Notes: generated by a model not told the origin, from the sequence alone. A DNA stretch of 64,000 nt from Faecalibacterium hattorii (GCF_003287455.1 NZ_PRLC01000012.1:41749-105748), one strand, 5' to 3'. Positions 1 through 9,002 are shown, counted from the stretch's first letter. Numbers and translations are program-made.

Positions 1-19
1 CTGCGCCGGGATGGACAGC

Positions 20-26
20 AAAGGAG
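20..26 (+). promoter_or_regulatory. Ribosome binding site of recA
   Basis: AAGGAGA lies 6 bases before the ATG at 33 and fixes the recA start. The promoter lies before the window. Confidence 0.8.
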
Positions 27-32
27 AAGACT

Positions 33-1208
33 ATGGCAGCAAAGAATCAGAACACGGTGGTTTCGGCCACCCAGAAGATCGAGCCCGGCGCAAAAAAAGA
101 TGCGCTGGCGACCGCGCTGGCCCAGATCGAAAAGCAGTTCGGCAAGGGCGCCGTCATGAAGCTGGGCGACAACACCGCCATGCAGGTGGACGCCATCTCC
201 ACCGGCAGCTTGGGTCTGGATATGGCGCTGGGCGTGGGCGGCGTGCCCCGCGGCCGCATCATCGAGGTGTACGGCCCGGAATCCAGCGGTAAGACCACGC
301 TGGCGCTGCACATTCTGGCCGAAGCCCAGAAGCAGGGCGGCGAAGTTGCTTTCATCGACGTCGAGCACGCGCTGGACCCCGTCTATGCCGAGGCGCTGGG
401 CGTGGACATCAACAACCTCCTCGTCAGCCAGCCGGACACCGGCGAACAGGCCATGGAGATCTGTGAGGCGCTGGTGCGCTCCGGTGCCATCGACGCCATC
501 GTGGTGGACTCGGTGGCCGCTATGGTCCCCCGCGCCGAGATCGAGGGCGAGATGGGCGACAGCCATGTGGGCTTGCAGGCCCGCCTGATGAGTCAGGCCA
601 TGCGCAAGCTCACCAGCGTCATCGGCAAGACCAATACGGTCTGCGTCTTCATCAACCAGCTGCGTGAGAAGGTCGGCGTCGTCTACGGCAACCCCGAAGT
701 CACCACCGGCGGCCGCGCACTGAAGTATTATTCCTCCGTCCGGATCGACATCCGCCGCGTGGAGGGCCTGAAGGACTCCTCCGGCCAATTCATCGGCAAC
801 CACACCCGCGCCAAGATCGTCAAGAACAAGGTGGCGCCTCCGTTCCGTGAGGCCGAATTCGACATCATGTTCGGCGAGGGCATTTCCAAGATGAGCGAGC
901 TCATCGACCTCGGCGTGAAGCTGGGCATTGTGCAGAAGAGCGGCGCATGGTTCAACTACGGCGATATCCGTCTGGGTCAGGGCCGCGACAACGCCAAACA
1001 GTTCCTGCGCGATAACCCGGAGCTGGCCAACGACATCGAGGGCCAGATCCGCGCCAACGCCGACAAGCTCTATGCCAGCCGCCGCACCGCCAAGGCTGCT
1101 GCCCCTGCCGCCGAAGCATCCGGCGAAAAGGCCCCGGCCAAGGAGCCGGTGGTCAAGGCTCCCACCCGCAGCAGCGAGAGCGAGCTGGACATCATGGTGG
1201 AAGAGTAA
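33..1208 (+). CDS. recA: RecA recombinase
   Basis: DNA-dependent ATPase that forms filaments on single-stranded DNA, performs strand exchange and triggers LexA self-cleavage in the SOS response. The Walker A box GPESSGKT is at residues 81-88. The conserved stretches [30 protein letters not shown] and the L2-loop region [26 protein letters not shown] follow in the usual order. At 391 residues it is longer than the usual 350 or so because of a C-terminal tail rich in Ala, Lys and Glu, which ends in an acidic segment (SELDIMVEE). An AAGGAGA Shine-Dalgarno supports this start. The stop codon abuts the recX ATG (TAAATG), so the two genes are translationally coupled. Confidence 0.98.
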   Translation: MAAKNQNTVVSATQKIEPGAKKDALATALAQIEKQFGKGAVMKLGDNTAMQVDAISTGSLGLDMALGVGGVPRGRIIEVYGPESSGKTTLALHILAEAQKQGGEVAFIDVEHALDPVYAEALGVDINNLLVSQPDTGEQAMEICEALVRSGAIDAIVVDSVAAMVPRAEIEGEMGDSHVGLQARLMSQAMRKLTSVIGKTNTVCVFINQLREKVGVVYGNPEVTTGGRALKYYSSVRIDIRRVEGLKDSSGQFIGNHTRAKIVKNKVAPPFREAEFDIMFGEGISKMSELIDLGVKLGIVQKSGAWFNYGDIRLGQGRDNAKQFLRDNPELANDIEGQIRANADKLYASRRTAKAAAPAAEASGEKAPAKEPVVKAPTRSSESELDIMVEE

Positions 1209-1718
1209 ATGGCCTTTACGCACAACCGCCGCCCGCTGGCGGAGGAGGAAAAATCCACCGACGCCGCCAAGGCCCGCGCCCGCGCGATGGAGCTTCTGGC
1301 GGGGCAGGAACTGTCCTCCGGCATCCTGTACGAGCGGCTGAACCGCCGCTTCACCGAGCAGACCTCGGCGGCGGTGGTGGCCGAGATGGTGGAGCGGGAG
1401 TACGTCAACGACGAGCGCTACGCCGAGGCCCGCGCCCACGGGCTGCTGGCGGCGAAAAAGAGCCGCCGCGCCGCCGCGCAGAATCTGCGGCAGAAGGGCC
1501 TGAGCACCCAGCAGATCGAACAGGCGCTGGAAGTGGTCTACACTCCGGAGGAAGGCGGTGAGGACCCGGAGCTGGAAGCCGCCGCCGCGCTGGTGGAGGG
1601 CCGCTACCGCAAAAAGCTGGAAGCGGGCCGCCGCGACCTTGTGGTGGCCGCCCTGATGCGGCGCGGGTTCGCGTATGCGGTGATCAAAGAAGCCATCAAA
1701 AGAGTGGAAGAAGAATAG
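1209..1718 (+). CDS. recX: RecX family regulatory protein
   Basis: RecX proteins bind RecA filaments and modulate, usually inhibit, recombinase activity. The 169-residue protein has the tandem three-helix repeats of the family, including LNRRFTEQTSAAVVAEMVEREYVNDERYAEARAHG and a second repeat SRRAAAQNLRQKGLSTQQIEQAL. The ATG follows the recA stop codon directly, which is the typical recA-recX arrangement. The N-terminus (first 25 residues) is low in similarity to the family core, so an internal start cannot be excluded. Confidence 0.9.
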   Translation: MAFTHNRRPLAEEEKSTDAAKARARAMELLAGQELSSGILYERLNRRFTEQTSAAVVAEMVEREYVNDERYAEARAHGLLAAKKSRRAAAQNLRQKGLSTQQIEQALEVVYTPEEGGEDPELEAAAALVEGRYRKKLEAGRRDLVVAALMRRGFAYAVIKEAIKRVEEE

Positions 1719-1738
1719 AAAGAGAGTATATCCCCTTT

Positions 1739-3064
1739 ATGAAAATTGCATGTATTTCCCTTGGATGCCCGAAGAATCAGGTCGATCTGGACGGCATGGT
1801 CCACATCCTGCTGTCCGCCGGCCACGAGACGGTGGCGGAGCTGGGCGAAGCCGATGTCATCCTCGTCAACACCTGCGGCTTCATCGAGAGCGCCAAGACC
1901 GAGGCCATCGAGAACATCCTTGAGGCGTGCTCCTACAAGCAGCAGAACCCGAACCTGAAGGTCGTGGTTACCGGGTGCTTGGCCGAGCGCTACCGCAGCC
2001 AGATCGAGGAGGAGATCCCCGAAGTGGACGCCGTGGTGGGCTGCGCCTCCAACAAGGCCATCGACTCCATCGTGGCCCGGCTCTTCAACGGTGAGGAGCA
2101 CCTCGAAAGCTACGGCCTGAAGAAAGATTTCCCGCTGGGCGGCAAGCGCGTCATCGGCACGCCCGCCCACTATGCGTACTTAAAGATCGCCGAGGGCTGC
2201 AACAACCGCTGCCACTACTGCGCCATCCCCGCCATCCGCGGCCCGCTGCGCAGCCGTGACATGGCCGACTGTGTGGCCGAGGCCCGCTGGCTGGCCGGTG
2301 AGGGCGTCAAGGAGCTCATCATCGTGGCGCAGGACCCCACCGCCTACGGCGAGGACTGGGGCAAGCCGGGCAGCATCTGCGAGCTGCTGGACAAGCTGAA
2401 CAAGGTGCAGGGCATCGAGTGGATCCGCATCATGTACGCTTACCCGGAGCGGATCACCGATGAGTTCATCGCGGCGATGCAGCGGAACGAGAAGGTCGTG
2501 CCTTACCTCGACCTGCCCATCCAGCACTGCAACGACACCATCCTCAAGAACATGAACCGCCGCTCCAACCGCGCCGAGCTGCTGGACGTTATCGGCAGGC
2601 TCCGCCGTCAGATCCCCGGCATCACCCTGCGCACCACCCTGATCGCGGGCTTCCCCGGCGAGACCGAGGAGCAGTTCGAGGATCTGTGCAACTTCGTCAA
2701 GGAGGTCCAGTTCGACCGTTTGGGCTGCTTTGCCTACTCGGCGGAAGAGAACACCGTGGCCGCCAAGATGGACGGCCAGATCGAGCAGGAGGTCAAGGAT
2801 AAGCGCACCGAGCTGGTGATGCAGATCCAGACCGGCATCATGGCCCAGAAACAGGCGGCCAAGGTCGGCCAGACCGTCCGGGTCATCTGCGACGGCATCG
2901 ATGACGAGAGCGGCCTGTACCTCTGCCGCACGGCGGGCGACGCGCCGGAAGTGGACGGCAACGTCTGCGTTTCCAGCGAGGAGCCGCTCTACCCCGGCGA
3001 GTTCTATGACATTCTGGTGGACGACAGCGACCTTTACGATCTGTATGGTACGGTTGCAAAATAA
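1739..3064 (+). CDS. rimO: Ribosomal protein uS12 methylthiotransferase RimO
   Basis: Radical SAM enzyme that methylthiolates an aspartate of ribosomal protein S12. The N-terminal MTTase domain carries the three auxiliary-cluster cysteines in SLGCPKN (C10), NTCGFIE (C46) and VTGCLAERY (near C80). The radical SAM motif CNNRCHYC is at C154/C158/C161. A C-terminal TRAM-like segment follows (ESGLYLCRTAGDAPEVDGNV). The 441-residue length is normal. The sequence SLGCPKNQVDL and the length favour RimO over the tRNA enzyme MiaB. It follows recX after 20 bases and probably shares its transcript. Confidence 0.95.
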   Translation: MKIACISLGCPKNQVDLDGMVHILLSAGHETVAELGEADVILVNTCGFIESAKTEAIENILEACSYKQQNPNLKVVVTGCLAERYRSQIEEEIPEVDAVVGCASNKAIDSIVARLFNGEEHLESYGLKKDFPLGGKRVIGTPAHYAYLKIAEGCNNRCHYCAIPAIRGPLRSRDMADCVAEARWLAGEGVKELIIVAQDPTAYGEDWGKPGSICELLDKLNKVQGIEWIRIMYAYPERITDEFIAAMQRNEKVVPYLDLPIQHCNDTILKNMNRRSNRAELLDVIGRLRRQIPGITLRTTLIAGFPGETEEQFEDLCNFVKEVQFDRLGCFAYSAEENTVAAKMDGQIEQEVKDKRTELVMQIQTGIMAQKQAAKVGQTVRVICDGIDDESGLYLCRTAGDAPEVDGNVCVSSEEPLYPGEFYDILVDDSDLYDLYGTVAK

Positions 3065-3084
3065 CAAACAGGAGGATATTTTGT

Positions 3085-3675
3085 ATGAATCTGCCCAATA
3101 AGCTGACTCTGAGCCGCATGATTCTGGTGCCGGTCTTCATGATCTTTGCCTCTATGACCCAGCTCGGCACCGACAACTTCAACGCTTCGTGGTATCTGGC
3201 CGCGGGCATCGTCTTCGCCATCGCCAGCTTTACCGACTATCTGGACGGTCATCTGGCCCGCAAGTGGCACATGGTCACCGATTTCGGCAAGTTTGCTGAC
3301 CCCTTGGCCGACAAGCTGCTGACGACGGTCGCCTTCATCTACATGATGCGGGACGGTGTGTGCAGCCCGGTGGTGCTCTGCATCATTCTGGCCCGCGAGT
3401 TCGCGGTGTCCGGTCTGCGGATGGTGGCCGCCGGTGCCAAGGACGGCAAGGTGATCGCCGCAAACATGTGGGGCAAGGTGAAGACCGTGCTCCAGATGCT
3501 GACCATCATCTTCTACTTCTTCGGCGTCTCGCTGACCTATGGCCACACCATGATCGGCAATCTGGACGTCTGGCTGATCTCCCACTGGCTGTGCTGGCTG
3601 GTGGCCGCGGCTACCGCCATTTCCGGCATCAAGTATCTGTGGGATAACCGTAGCTTTATCAATACCGCAAAGTAA
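3085..3675 (+). CDS. pgsA: CDP-diacylglycerol--glycerol-3-phosphate 3-phosphatidyltransferase
   Basis: Integral membrane enzyme that makes phosphatidylglycerol phosphate, the committed step to phosphatidylglycerol. The CDP-alcohol phosphotransferase signature D-x2-DG-x2-AR-x8-G-x3-D-x3-D is complete: D51, D54, G55, A58, R59, G68, D72 and D76. Several hydrophobic helices cover the 196 residues, which is a normal length. AGGAGG stands 10 bases before the ATG. The rimO-pgsA order near recA is common in Bacillota. Confidence 0.95.
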   Translation: MNLPNKLTLSRMILVPVFMIFASMTQLGTDNFNASWYLAAGIVFAIASFTDYLDGHLARKWHMVTDFGKFADPLADKLLTTVAFIYMMRDGVCSPVVLCIILAREFAVSGLRMVAAGAKDGKVIAANMWGKVKTVLQMLTIIFYFFGVSLTYGHTMIGNLDVWLISHWLCWLVAAATAISGIKYLWDNRSFINTAK

Positions 3676-3781
3676 GCCCTCTCAGTCATTGCTTCGCAAT
3701 GCCAGCTGTCCACCCTCTGTCGCATACGCGGCATCTCCCTCCGACCGGAGAGAGTCTTTCCCAAAGGGGGAGCTTTTTGCG
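3676..3781. repeat. Dispersed palindromic intergenic repeat, copy 1
   Basis: About 100 bases built of nested GC-rich inverted repeats between pgsA and the next gene. It opens with CCCTCTCAGTCATTGC and a TTGCTTCGCAA hairpin and ends with AAAGGGGGAGCTTTTTGC. Similar openings occur at 55693 (CCTCTCAGTC plus hairpin) and, truncated, at 63909. The terminal hairpin with its T-run may also end pgsA transcription. Confidence 0.6.
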
Positions 3782-3807
3782 GTAATTTGATTACAAATTG
3801 GAGAAAC

Positions 3808-4452
3808 ATGAAACAACATTCGCTTTTGGACAAGCTGCGCCGGGTGCTTTCCATCCTGCTGAACTTGGCTGTCGTGTACATGGAGCCCACCGCCATCCGA
3901 ATGAGCTGGGAGGCTGTGGGTGACCAGACCCTGACCTTCTATACCGAGAACTCCAACATTTTTTCGGCGGGGGTCTGTCTGTTGGTGGCGGTGTGTCAGG
4001 TGTGGGCGTTGATCTCCGGGCGGGAGCTGCCCCGGTGGGTCAAGCGGCTGAAATTTCTGGCTGCGTGCTGCCTGACCATGACCTTCCTGACCGTGGTCTT
4101 CGTGCTGGCCCCCTACTACCCCAACGAGGGCGGCGTCCGCTTCCTGCTGACCGAGAGTTCCATGCTCTACCACCACCTGCTCAACCCGCTGTGCGTCTTC
4201 GTCTCCTTCGTTTTCTTGGAGCGGGAACCGCGGCTGAGTGCCCGGAACATCCCGCTGGCACTGGTGCCGACGGCGGTGTACGGAGCCATTGCGCTCTGGG
4301 CCAACTACCAGCGGCTCTGGACCGGGCCGTATCCCTTCCTGCTGGTCTATGAGCAGACCACCCGGCAGACCGTGCTGTGGAGCGTGGGCATCCTGCTGAT
4401 GAATCTGTTCTATGCGTGGCTCGTCTGGCTGGCGGGCGGAAATCGCCGATAA
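3808..4452 (+). CDS. Pr6Pr-like multi-pass membrane protein
   Basis: Membrane protein of 214 residues with about six predicted transmembrane helices (for example LRRVLSILLNLAVVYM, IFSAGVCLLVAVCQVWALI, FLAACCLTMTFLTVVFVLA and TVLWSVGILLMNLFYAWLVW). The motif FYTENSN after the first helix and HHLLNPLCVF in the middle resemble the Pr6Pr (FAR-17a/AIG1-like) family of unknown role. The start was set at the ATG at 3808 because a GGAG lies just upstream. The frame also opens at a TTG at 3787 without a better ribosome site. It is followed by a bidirectional terminator. No substrate can be assigned. Confidence 0.7.
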   Translation: MKQHSLLDKLRRVLSILLNLAVVYMEPTAIRMSWEAVGDQTLTFYTENSNIFSAGVCLLVAVCQVWALISGRELPRWVKRLKFLAACCLTMTFLTVVFVLAPYYPNEGGVRFLLTESSMLYHHLLNPLCVFVSFVFLEREPRLSARNIPLALVPTAVYGAIALWANYQRLWTGPYPFLLVYEQTTRQTVLWSVGILLMNLFYAWLVWLAGGNRR

Positions 4453-4460
4453 ACTGCAAC

Positions 4461-4513
4461 AAAAAGGCCCTGTTTTCTGACGGTGGATGCCGCCGGGAAA
4501 CAGGGCCTTTTTT
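4461..4513. terminator. Bidirectional rho-independent terminator
   Basis: Stem AAAAAGGCCCTGTTT / AAACAGGGCCTTTTTT with T-runs on both strands, placed between two convergent genes. Confidence 0.85.
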
Positions 4514-4535
4514 GTGTGAAGCAGGGGGAGACGAA

Positions 4536-5210
4536 TCAGTTTTCTTTCTTGTATTCCGCCTTCATTGCAGCATAGCCGATGAGCACGGTCCACACATAGG
4601 CGCAGGTCTTGGGGATCATCAGCAGACCGATGACCGGGATCACATCGCCCCACAGCACCACCGGGATATAGAAGCCAAAGCTCAGCACGATGGTGAGCCA
4701 CATCCAGCGGAATGCGGTATCGTGGTTCTCTTTGGCGCTGCGGTAGAACAGCACGATGACCAGCAGACCCAGCAGCGCGAAGGGGAGGTTGCGGTAGATG
4801 CCCCAAGACAGGGGAGAATGGTTGGTGAGCCACTGGTTCTGGGGCATCATGCAGAGGATCACACGGGCAGCCGACAGAGTGTAGACGGCCAAGGTCACGG
4901 CCTTCTGGCCGTGGATGTGGTAGCGCTGACGCCAGACGTAGTACAGCAGCACATAGAACACCGTCATGGTGACCGAGGTGATCCACTTGCCCAGACCCAG
5001 CTGGAAGGCATAGCTGTCAAGACCGGTGGTGCACAGAGCCAGTGCGCGGGGCACCAGATGGAAAGAGTCACCGGCACCCAGCACCACAGCCATCCAGCCA
5101 AACAGCTGGAACTGGGCGGAGCCTTTGCTGTTCCGGATCATGCGGATGCCCACGGAAAGGACGGTGAGCAGATAAAAAATGTCAAAAAGCGTTTCAAAGA
5201 TCGCACGCAT
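4536..5210 (-). CDS. Hypothetical membrane protein, TetR-linked
   Basis: A 224-residue protein with about seven hydrophobic segments, starting MRAIFETLFDIFYLLTVLSVGI. Later helices include LFGWMAVVLGAGDSFHLVPRA, WITSVTMTVFYVLLYYVW, FALLGLLVIVLFYRS and MWLTIVLSFGFYIPVVLWG. I do not recognise the family and assign no function. The ATG at 5210 was chosen because AAAGGAG precedes it; the longer frame to 5306 has no ribosome site. It lies downstream of the TetR gene on the same strand and has its own copy of the TGAAC-N3-GTTCA palindrome upstream, so TetR control is likely. Confidence 0.75.
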   Translation of the reverse strand: MRAIFETLFDIFYLLTVLSVGIRMIRNSKGSAQFQLFGWMAVVLGAGDSFHLVPRALALCTTGLDSYAFQLGLGKWITSVTMTVFYVLLYYVWRQRYHIHGQKAVTLAVYTLSAARVILCMMPQNQWLTNHSPLSWGIYRNLPFALLGLLVIVLFYRSAKENHDTAFRWMWLTIVLSFGFYIPVVLWGDVIPVIGLLMIPKTCAYVWTVLIGYAAMKAEYKKEN

Positions 5211-5299
5211 CGTAAAAATCTCCTTTGTTGTGTGAAATGGGTGGAATGGGGGAATGCAGCGGGGTCCTGCCTGAGGGTCCGGAACATCACCTCCTTGAT

Positions 5300-5312
5300 T
5301 GAACAATGTTCA
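5300..5312. promoter_or_regulatory. Candidate TetR operator, site 2
   Basis: Perfect palindrome TGAAC-AAT-GTTCA located 88 bases before the membrane protein start. The same half-sites and 3-base spacer occur at 5928-5940 before the TetR gene. Confidence 0.6.
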
Positions 5313-5354
5313 CTTTGACGGATAAAAAATCCCCACGCATCCGTGGGAAGTTTT

Positions 5355-5912
5355 TTAATAGAGGGTTCGTCGGACGATCTCCAGCACCATGGACGGGTCG
5401 AAATCCTGCTGCACCAGTGCGGACAGCATCTGGGAGAACAGGACCCCGGCAAACCGTTCGGCGGTGAACTGGTCATTGAAGGCATCCGGCCGGACGTTGG
5501 GGTCCTGCTGCAGGACGAGATGCAGCTGCCGCAGGATGTGCTGCCACGCCTGCTGCATCTGCTGTTTTCCATCTGCCGTGCCTTGGTGCATAAAGCCAAG
5601 GGAGTGGTGCGTGAAAAAGCCGGGATACTGGGCGCAGCCGTATTCCAACTGCCGGTACATCCAGCGGACACAGGCCAGCGTGTCCCGGAAGACGGCTTCG
5701 TCCTCCGGGCGGTGGAAGATATCGTTCCAGATGCTTTCCACCGTGGCGCTCACCAGCTCGGTCTTGGAGCCAAAATAGTTGTAGATGCAGCCCACCGACA
5801 CACCGCAGGCCGCAGCCACGGCGCGGATGTTGACCGCAGCCCATCCATTTTGCTGGATGAGGGTACGACTGGCTTTTAAGATATCCTCTTTGGAGGTTGC
5901 GGTAAGATTCAT
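5355..5912 (-). CDS. TetR/AcrR family transcriptional regulator
   Basis: A 185-residue protein with an N-terminal TetR helix-turn-helix: KEDILKASRTLIQQNGWAAVNIRAVAAACGVSVGCIYNYFGSKTELV at about residues 7-54. The C-terminal two thirds form the divergent ligand-binding and dimer domain. It has a normal length for the family. Inverted repeats sit directly upstream (5928-5940 and 5946-5966) and suggest autoregulation. The next gene on the same strand encodes a membrane protein that is the likely target. The inducer is unknown. Confidence 0.92.
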   Translation of the reverse strand: MNLTATSKEDILKASRTLIQQNGWAAVNIRAVAAACGVSVGCIYNYFGSKTELVSATVESIWNDIFHRPEDEAVFRDTLACVRWMYRQLEYGCAQYPGFFTHHSLGFMHQGTADGKQQMQQAWQHILRQLHLVLQQDPNVRPDAFNDQFTAERFAGVLFSQMLSALVQQDFDPSMVLEIVRRTLY

Positions 5913-5927
5913 GTGATCACCTCAAAA

Positions 5928-5940
5928 TGAACTGCGTTCA
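5928..5940. promoter_or_regulatory. Candidate TetR operator, site 1
   Basis: Perfect palindrome TGAAC-TGC-GTTCA 16 bases upstream of the TetR start codon. It matches the site at 5300-5312 in arms and spacing. Confidence 0.65.
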
Positions 5941-5945
5941 TTATA

Positions 5946-5966
5946 GACGGAACACAACGTTCTGTC
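5946..5966. promoter_or_regulatory. Second inverted repeat upstream of the TetR gene
   Basis: Imperfect palindrome GACGGAAC-N5-GTTCTGTC, one mismatch in the arms, containing the same GAAC/GTTC cores. It may be an extra operator or part of the promoter. Confidence 0.4.
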
Positions 5967-6007
5967 AAGGGAAAAGCAAAAAATTTTTGGGGATTTTTTC
6001 ACAGCGC

Positions 6008-6046
6008 AAAAAGGCCGCCCCACGGGAAGACCCATGGGGCGGCCTT
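6008..6046 (-). terminator. Terminator of asnA
   Basis: Stem AAGGCCGCCCCA / TGGGGCGGCCTT followed on the minus strand by a T-run, 18 bases past the asnA stop. Confidence 0.8.
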
Positions 6047-6063
6047 GAAAAGAATGCTGGCTG

Positions 6064-7077
6064 TTACAACAGCGGGATGCCAGCCTTGGCGCAGGCTTCG
6101 CGGGTGGCTTCGTCCCAGACGCTTGCCTGAACTTCGCCGATGTGGGCGCTGCCCAGCAGCAGCATACACAGGCGGCTCTGGCCGATGCCGCCGCCGATGG
6201 TGTAAGGCAGCTCGCCGTTCAGCACGGCCTTGTGGAAGGGCAGGACCCGGCGGTCATCGCAGCCCGCCATGGTCAGTTGCTTGTCCATGCTTTCGGGGCT
6301 GACGCGGATGCCCATGCTGCTCAGCTCGTAGCTGCACTGCAGCGGCTCGTTCCAGAACAGCAGATCGCCGTTCAGATCCCAGTCGTCGTAGTCGGGGGCG
6401 CGGCCGTCGTGGGGCTTGCCGCTCTTCAGCGGGGCACCGATCTTCATCAGGAAGGTGGTGCCGTTCTCCTTGACGATGGCGTTCTCGCGCTCCTTCGGGG
6501 TCAGGTCCGGGTACTTGTCCTCCAGCTCCTGCGTGGTGATGAAGGTCACGTTGGGGGTGTGCAGGGGCAGGTCCTGCAGCTGGGGGAACATAGCGTGGAG
6601 GTTCATCTCGGTGGCGCAGACCGCCGACACGATGGACCGCACCACATTCTTCAGGTAAGCCTCGTTGCGGTCCTCCTCCCGGATGACCTTTTCCCAGTCC
6701 CACTGGTCCACATAGACGGAGTGGAGGTTATCCAGCTCCTCGTCGCGGCGGATGGCGTTCATGTCGCAGTACAGGCCCTTGCCCACCCGGAAGCCGTAGT
6801 CCTTCAGGGCCTTGCGCTTCCACTTGGCCAGCGACTGCACCACCTGTGCTTCGGTGCCGCTGTCCTTGATGTCGAAGGTGACTTTCCGCTCGACGCCGTT
6901 CAGGTCGTCGTTCAGGCCGGTGGACGCCTCCAGAAACAGCGGCGCGGACACGCGGTAGAGGTTCAGCGTGGCGCAGAGCGTGTCTGCGAACAGCCGCTTC
7001 ACCGTGCCGATGGCGCGCTGGGTGTCGTACAGGTTCAGCGCGGGTGTGTAGTTTGCCGGAATGATGGTTTTACTCAT
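6064..7077 (-). CDS. asnA: Aspartate--ammonia ligase (asparagine synthetase A)
   Basis: Makes asparagine from aspartate, ammonia and ATP through an aspartyl-adenylate; it resembles class II aminoacyl-tRNA synthetases. The 337 residues match the family length of about 330. Diagnostic stretches include FKD-like [52 protein letters not shown] and the C-terminal [14 protein letters not shown] class II motif 3. It is a single-gene unit with its own promoter and terminator, divergent from cysS. Confidence 0.96.
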   Translation of the reverse strand: MSKTIIPANYTPALNLYDTQRAIGTVKRLFADTLCATLNLYRVSAPLFLEASTGLNDDLNGVERKVTFDIKDSGTEAQVVQSLAKWKRKALKDYGFRVGKGLYCDMNAIRRDEELDNLHSVYVDQWDWEKVIREEDRNEAYLKNVVRSIVSAVCATEMNLHAMFPQLQDLPLHTPNVTFITTQELEDKYPDLTPKERENAIVKENGTTFLMKIGAPLKSGKPHDGRAPDYDDWDLNGDLLFWNEPLQCSYELSSMGIRVSPESMDKQLTMAGCDDRRVLPFHKAVLNGELPYTIGGGIGQSRLCMLLLGSAHIGEVQASVWDEATREACAKAGIPLL

Positions 7078-7152
7078 GGCAGTTTACCCCTCTCTTGCCG
7101 CTCCCCGCCGCCGAATCACGGCACCGGAACGGCTTTCCCTTTATTACAGTAA

Positions 7153-7181
7153 ATTATGACACAACTTCGGGGAGATGTAAA
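7153..7181 (-). promoter_or_regulatory. Predicted asnA promoter
   Basis: On the minus strand TTTACA, a 17-base spacer and CATAAT, about 75 bases before the start codon. Confidence 0.5.
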
Positions 7182-7232
7182 GGGGCGGAAAGAAAAAAGC
7201 CGCGCTCAGGCTGTAGAGCAGTGTCAAACTGC

Positions 7233-7261
7233 TTGACTTCCGGTGCGGCGGCCATTATAAT
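7233..7261 (+). promoter_or_regulatory. Predicted cysS promoter
   Basis: TTGACT, 17-base spacer, TATAAT. Transcription would begin near 7268, just before the T-box leader. Confidence 0.75.
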
Positions 7262-7267
7262 AAATCT

Positions 7268-7521
7268 GTATCAGAACAAATGCGTTGATCCGGGCAGAGT
7301 AGCGCAGGGAACGTCTGCACAGAGAGAATGGGCCGTTGGCTGGGAGCCTGTTTGCAGAGGGGTGCGTGAAGTGCGCCCGGAGAGCACACTGCGGGAAGGA
7401 TAGTATCGCAGTGCGGCCGCCGCCGTTACCGGCTTTGAGCGACAAACAGAAGTGGAACCGCGATTTTGAACGAAAACCGCCTTCGGAGTCCTTACAGCAG
7501 TAAGGATTCCGGAGGTTTTTT
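7268..7521 (+). promoter_or_regulatory. T-box leader (cysteine) controlling cysS
   Basis: The conserved T-box TGGAACCGCG is at 7453-7462. It is followed by a strong terminator stem (CTTCGGAGTCCTTAC at 7481-7495 with TAAGGATTCCGGAGG at 7501-7515) and a T6 run. The base of Stem I can form from CCGGGC (7290-7295) and GCCCGG (7375-7380), with an AGAGAG element at 7321. The codon directly above the base stem on the 3' side is TGC (7372-7374), which would specify cysteine and fits the downstream gene. In this class, uncharged tRNA-Cys pairs with specifier and T-box and favours the antiterminator. The leader fills most of the 515-base gap between asnA and cysS. Confidence 0.88.
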
Positions 7522-7593
7522 GCTTATCGGTTTTCGCGGAGCGAGGCTGTGAGGGTCGCGGCTTCTGTCTGCCACACAAAAGGAGAGGTTTTT

Positions 7594-8991
7594 ATGCAGA
7601 TTTTCAACACCCTGACCCGTCAGAAAGAAGAGTTCGTCCCGCAGGTGCCCGGCGAGTATCGCATCTACGTCTGCGGCCCGACCGTTTACAATTATATCCA
7701 CATCGGCAATGCCCGCCCGCTGATCGTCTTCGACACCCTGCGCCGCTATCTGGAATACCGCGGCAACAAGGTCATCTATGTGTCCAACATCACCGATATC
7801 GATGATAAGCTCATCAAAAAGGGGCAGGAAGAGGGCACTTCCATGAAGAAAGTTGCCCAGCATTTTGAGGCTGAGTACCTCAAGGATGCCGCCGGCCTGA
7901 ACTGCAAGAAGCCCACCGTCCAGCCCCGCGCTACCGAGCACATCCAGCAGATCCTCGATATCGTTAAGGATCTGATCGACACCGGCCACGCCTACGTCGC
8001 CAAGAACGGCGATGTCTACTTCCGCGTCAAGAGCGACCCGGAGTACGGCAAGCTGAGCCACCTGAAGCTGGACGATCTGGAGAGCGGCAACCGCGAGCTG
8101 CGCAGCCAGATGGACGATGGCCTGAAGGAAGACCCCGCCGACTTCGCCGTCTGGAAGGCCGCTAAGCCCGGCGAGCCCGCATGGGAAAGCCCCTACGGTA
8201 TGGGCCGCCCCGGCTGGCACATCGAGTGCAGCGCCATGAGCCGCACCCATCTGGGCAAGACCATCGACCTGCACTGCGGCGGTCAGGACTTGATCTTCCC
8301 CCACCACGAGAACGAGATCGCACAGAGCGAGTGTGCCAACGGCTGCGAGTTCGCCCGCTACTGGATGCACAACGGTTTCATCAATGTGGATAACCAGAAG
8401 ATGTCCAAGAGTCTGCACAACTTCTTCACGGTCCGCGATGTCGCCAACCTCTACGGCTACGAGCCCATCCGCTACTTCATGCTGACCGCGGGCTATCGGA
8501 TGCCGCTGAACTACACCGTGGATCTCATTGAGAGCTGCAAGAACAGCTTGGAGCGCCTGTACACCTGCCGCGAGAACCTCGACTTTGCCCTGAGCAAGAG
8601 CGAGTTCGGCGCCGACGAGACCCTGAAAGCCAAGGCCGATGAGGCCCGCACCAAGTTCTGCAAGGCCATGGACGACGACCTGAACACCCCCGATGCGCTG
8701 GCTGCCGTGTTCGATCTGGTCAAGGAGATCAACACGTTGTCCGCCGCTTCCAGCAAGGAAGCGCTGGAGGCTGCTGCCAAGGCCTTCGACGAGATCACCG
8801 ATGTGCTGGGCCTGATGTACAACCGCAAGAAGGACGAGGTGCCCGCCGAAGTGACCGAACTGGTCGAGAAGCGCGCCGCCGCCAAGAAGGCGAAGGACTG
8901 GGCCGCCGCTGATGCCATCCGCGCCCAGCTGACCGAAATGGGCTGGGCCGTCAAGGATACGGCACAGGGCCCGCAGTTGAGCAAGATCTAA
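7594..8991 (+). CDS. cysS: Cysteinyl-tRNA synthetase
   Basis: Charges tRNA-Cys. Class I signatures are present: HIGN in YNYIHIGNARPLIVFDT and KMSKS in NQKMSKSLHNFFT. The zinc and cysteine site residues are in VCGPTVY, WHIECSAMS and DLIFPHHENEIAQSE. The 465-residue length is normal. AGGAGAGG ends 5 bases before the ATG at 7594; upstream codons in this frame belong to the leader. A T-box riboswitch controls it. Confidence 0.97.
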   Translation: MQIFNTLTRQKEEFVPQVPGEYRIYVCGPTVYNYIHIGNARPLIVFDTLRRYLEYRGNKVIYVSNITDIDDKLIKKGQEEGTSMKKVAQHFEAEYLKDAAGLNCKKPTVQPRATEHIQQILDIVKDLIDTGHAYVAKNGDVYFRVKSDPEYGKLSHLKLDDLESGNRELRSQMDDGLKEDPADFAVWKAAKPGEPAWESPYGMGRPGWHIECSAMSRTHLGKTIDLHCGGQDLIFPHHENEIAQSECANGCEFARYWMHNGFINVDNQKMSKSLHNFFTVRDVANLYGYEPIRYFMLTAGYRMPLNYTVDLIESCKNSLERLYTCRENLDFALSKSEFGADETLKAKADEARTKFCKAMDDDLNTPDALAAVFDLVKEINTLSAASSKEALEAAAKAFDEITDVLGLMYNRKKDEVPAEVTELVEKRAAAKKAKDWAAADAIRAQLTEMGWAVKDTAQGPQLSKI

Positions 8992-9002
8992 CGAGCTGAG
9001 CG

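Noticed and set aside
7195..7253. Minus-strand terminator-like hairpin (GCCGC...GCGGC followed by T6) between asnA and cysS
   Set aside because: It overlaps the cysS promoter and no transcript needing it is evident; the pairing is interrupted, so it was not listed.
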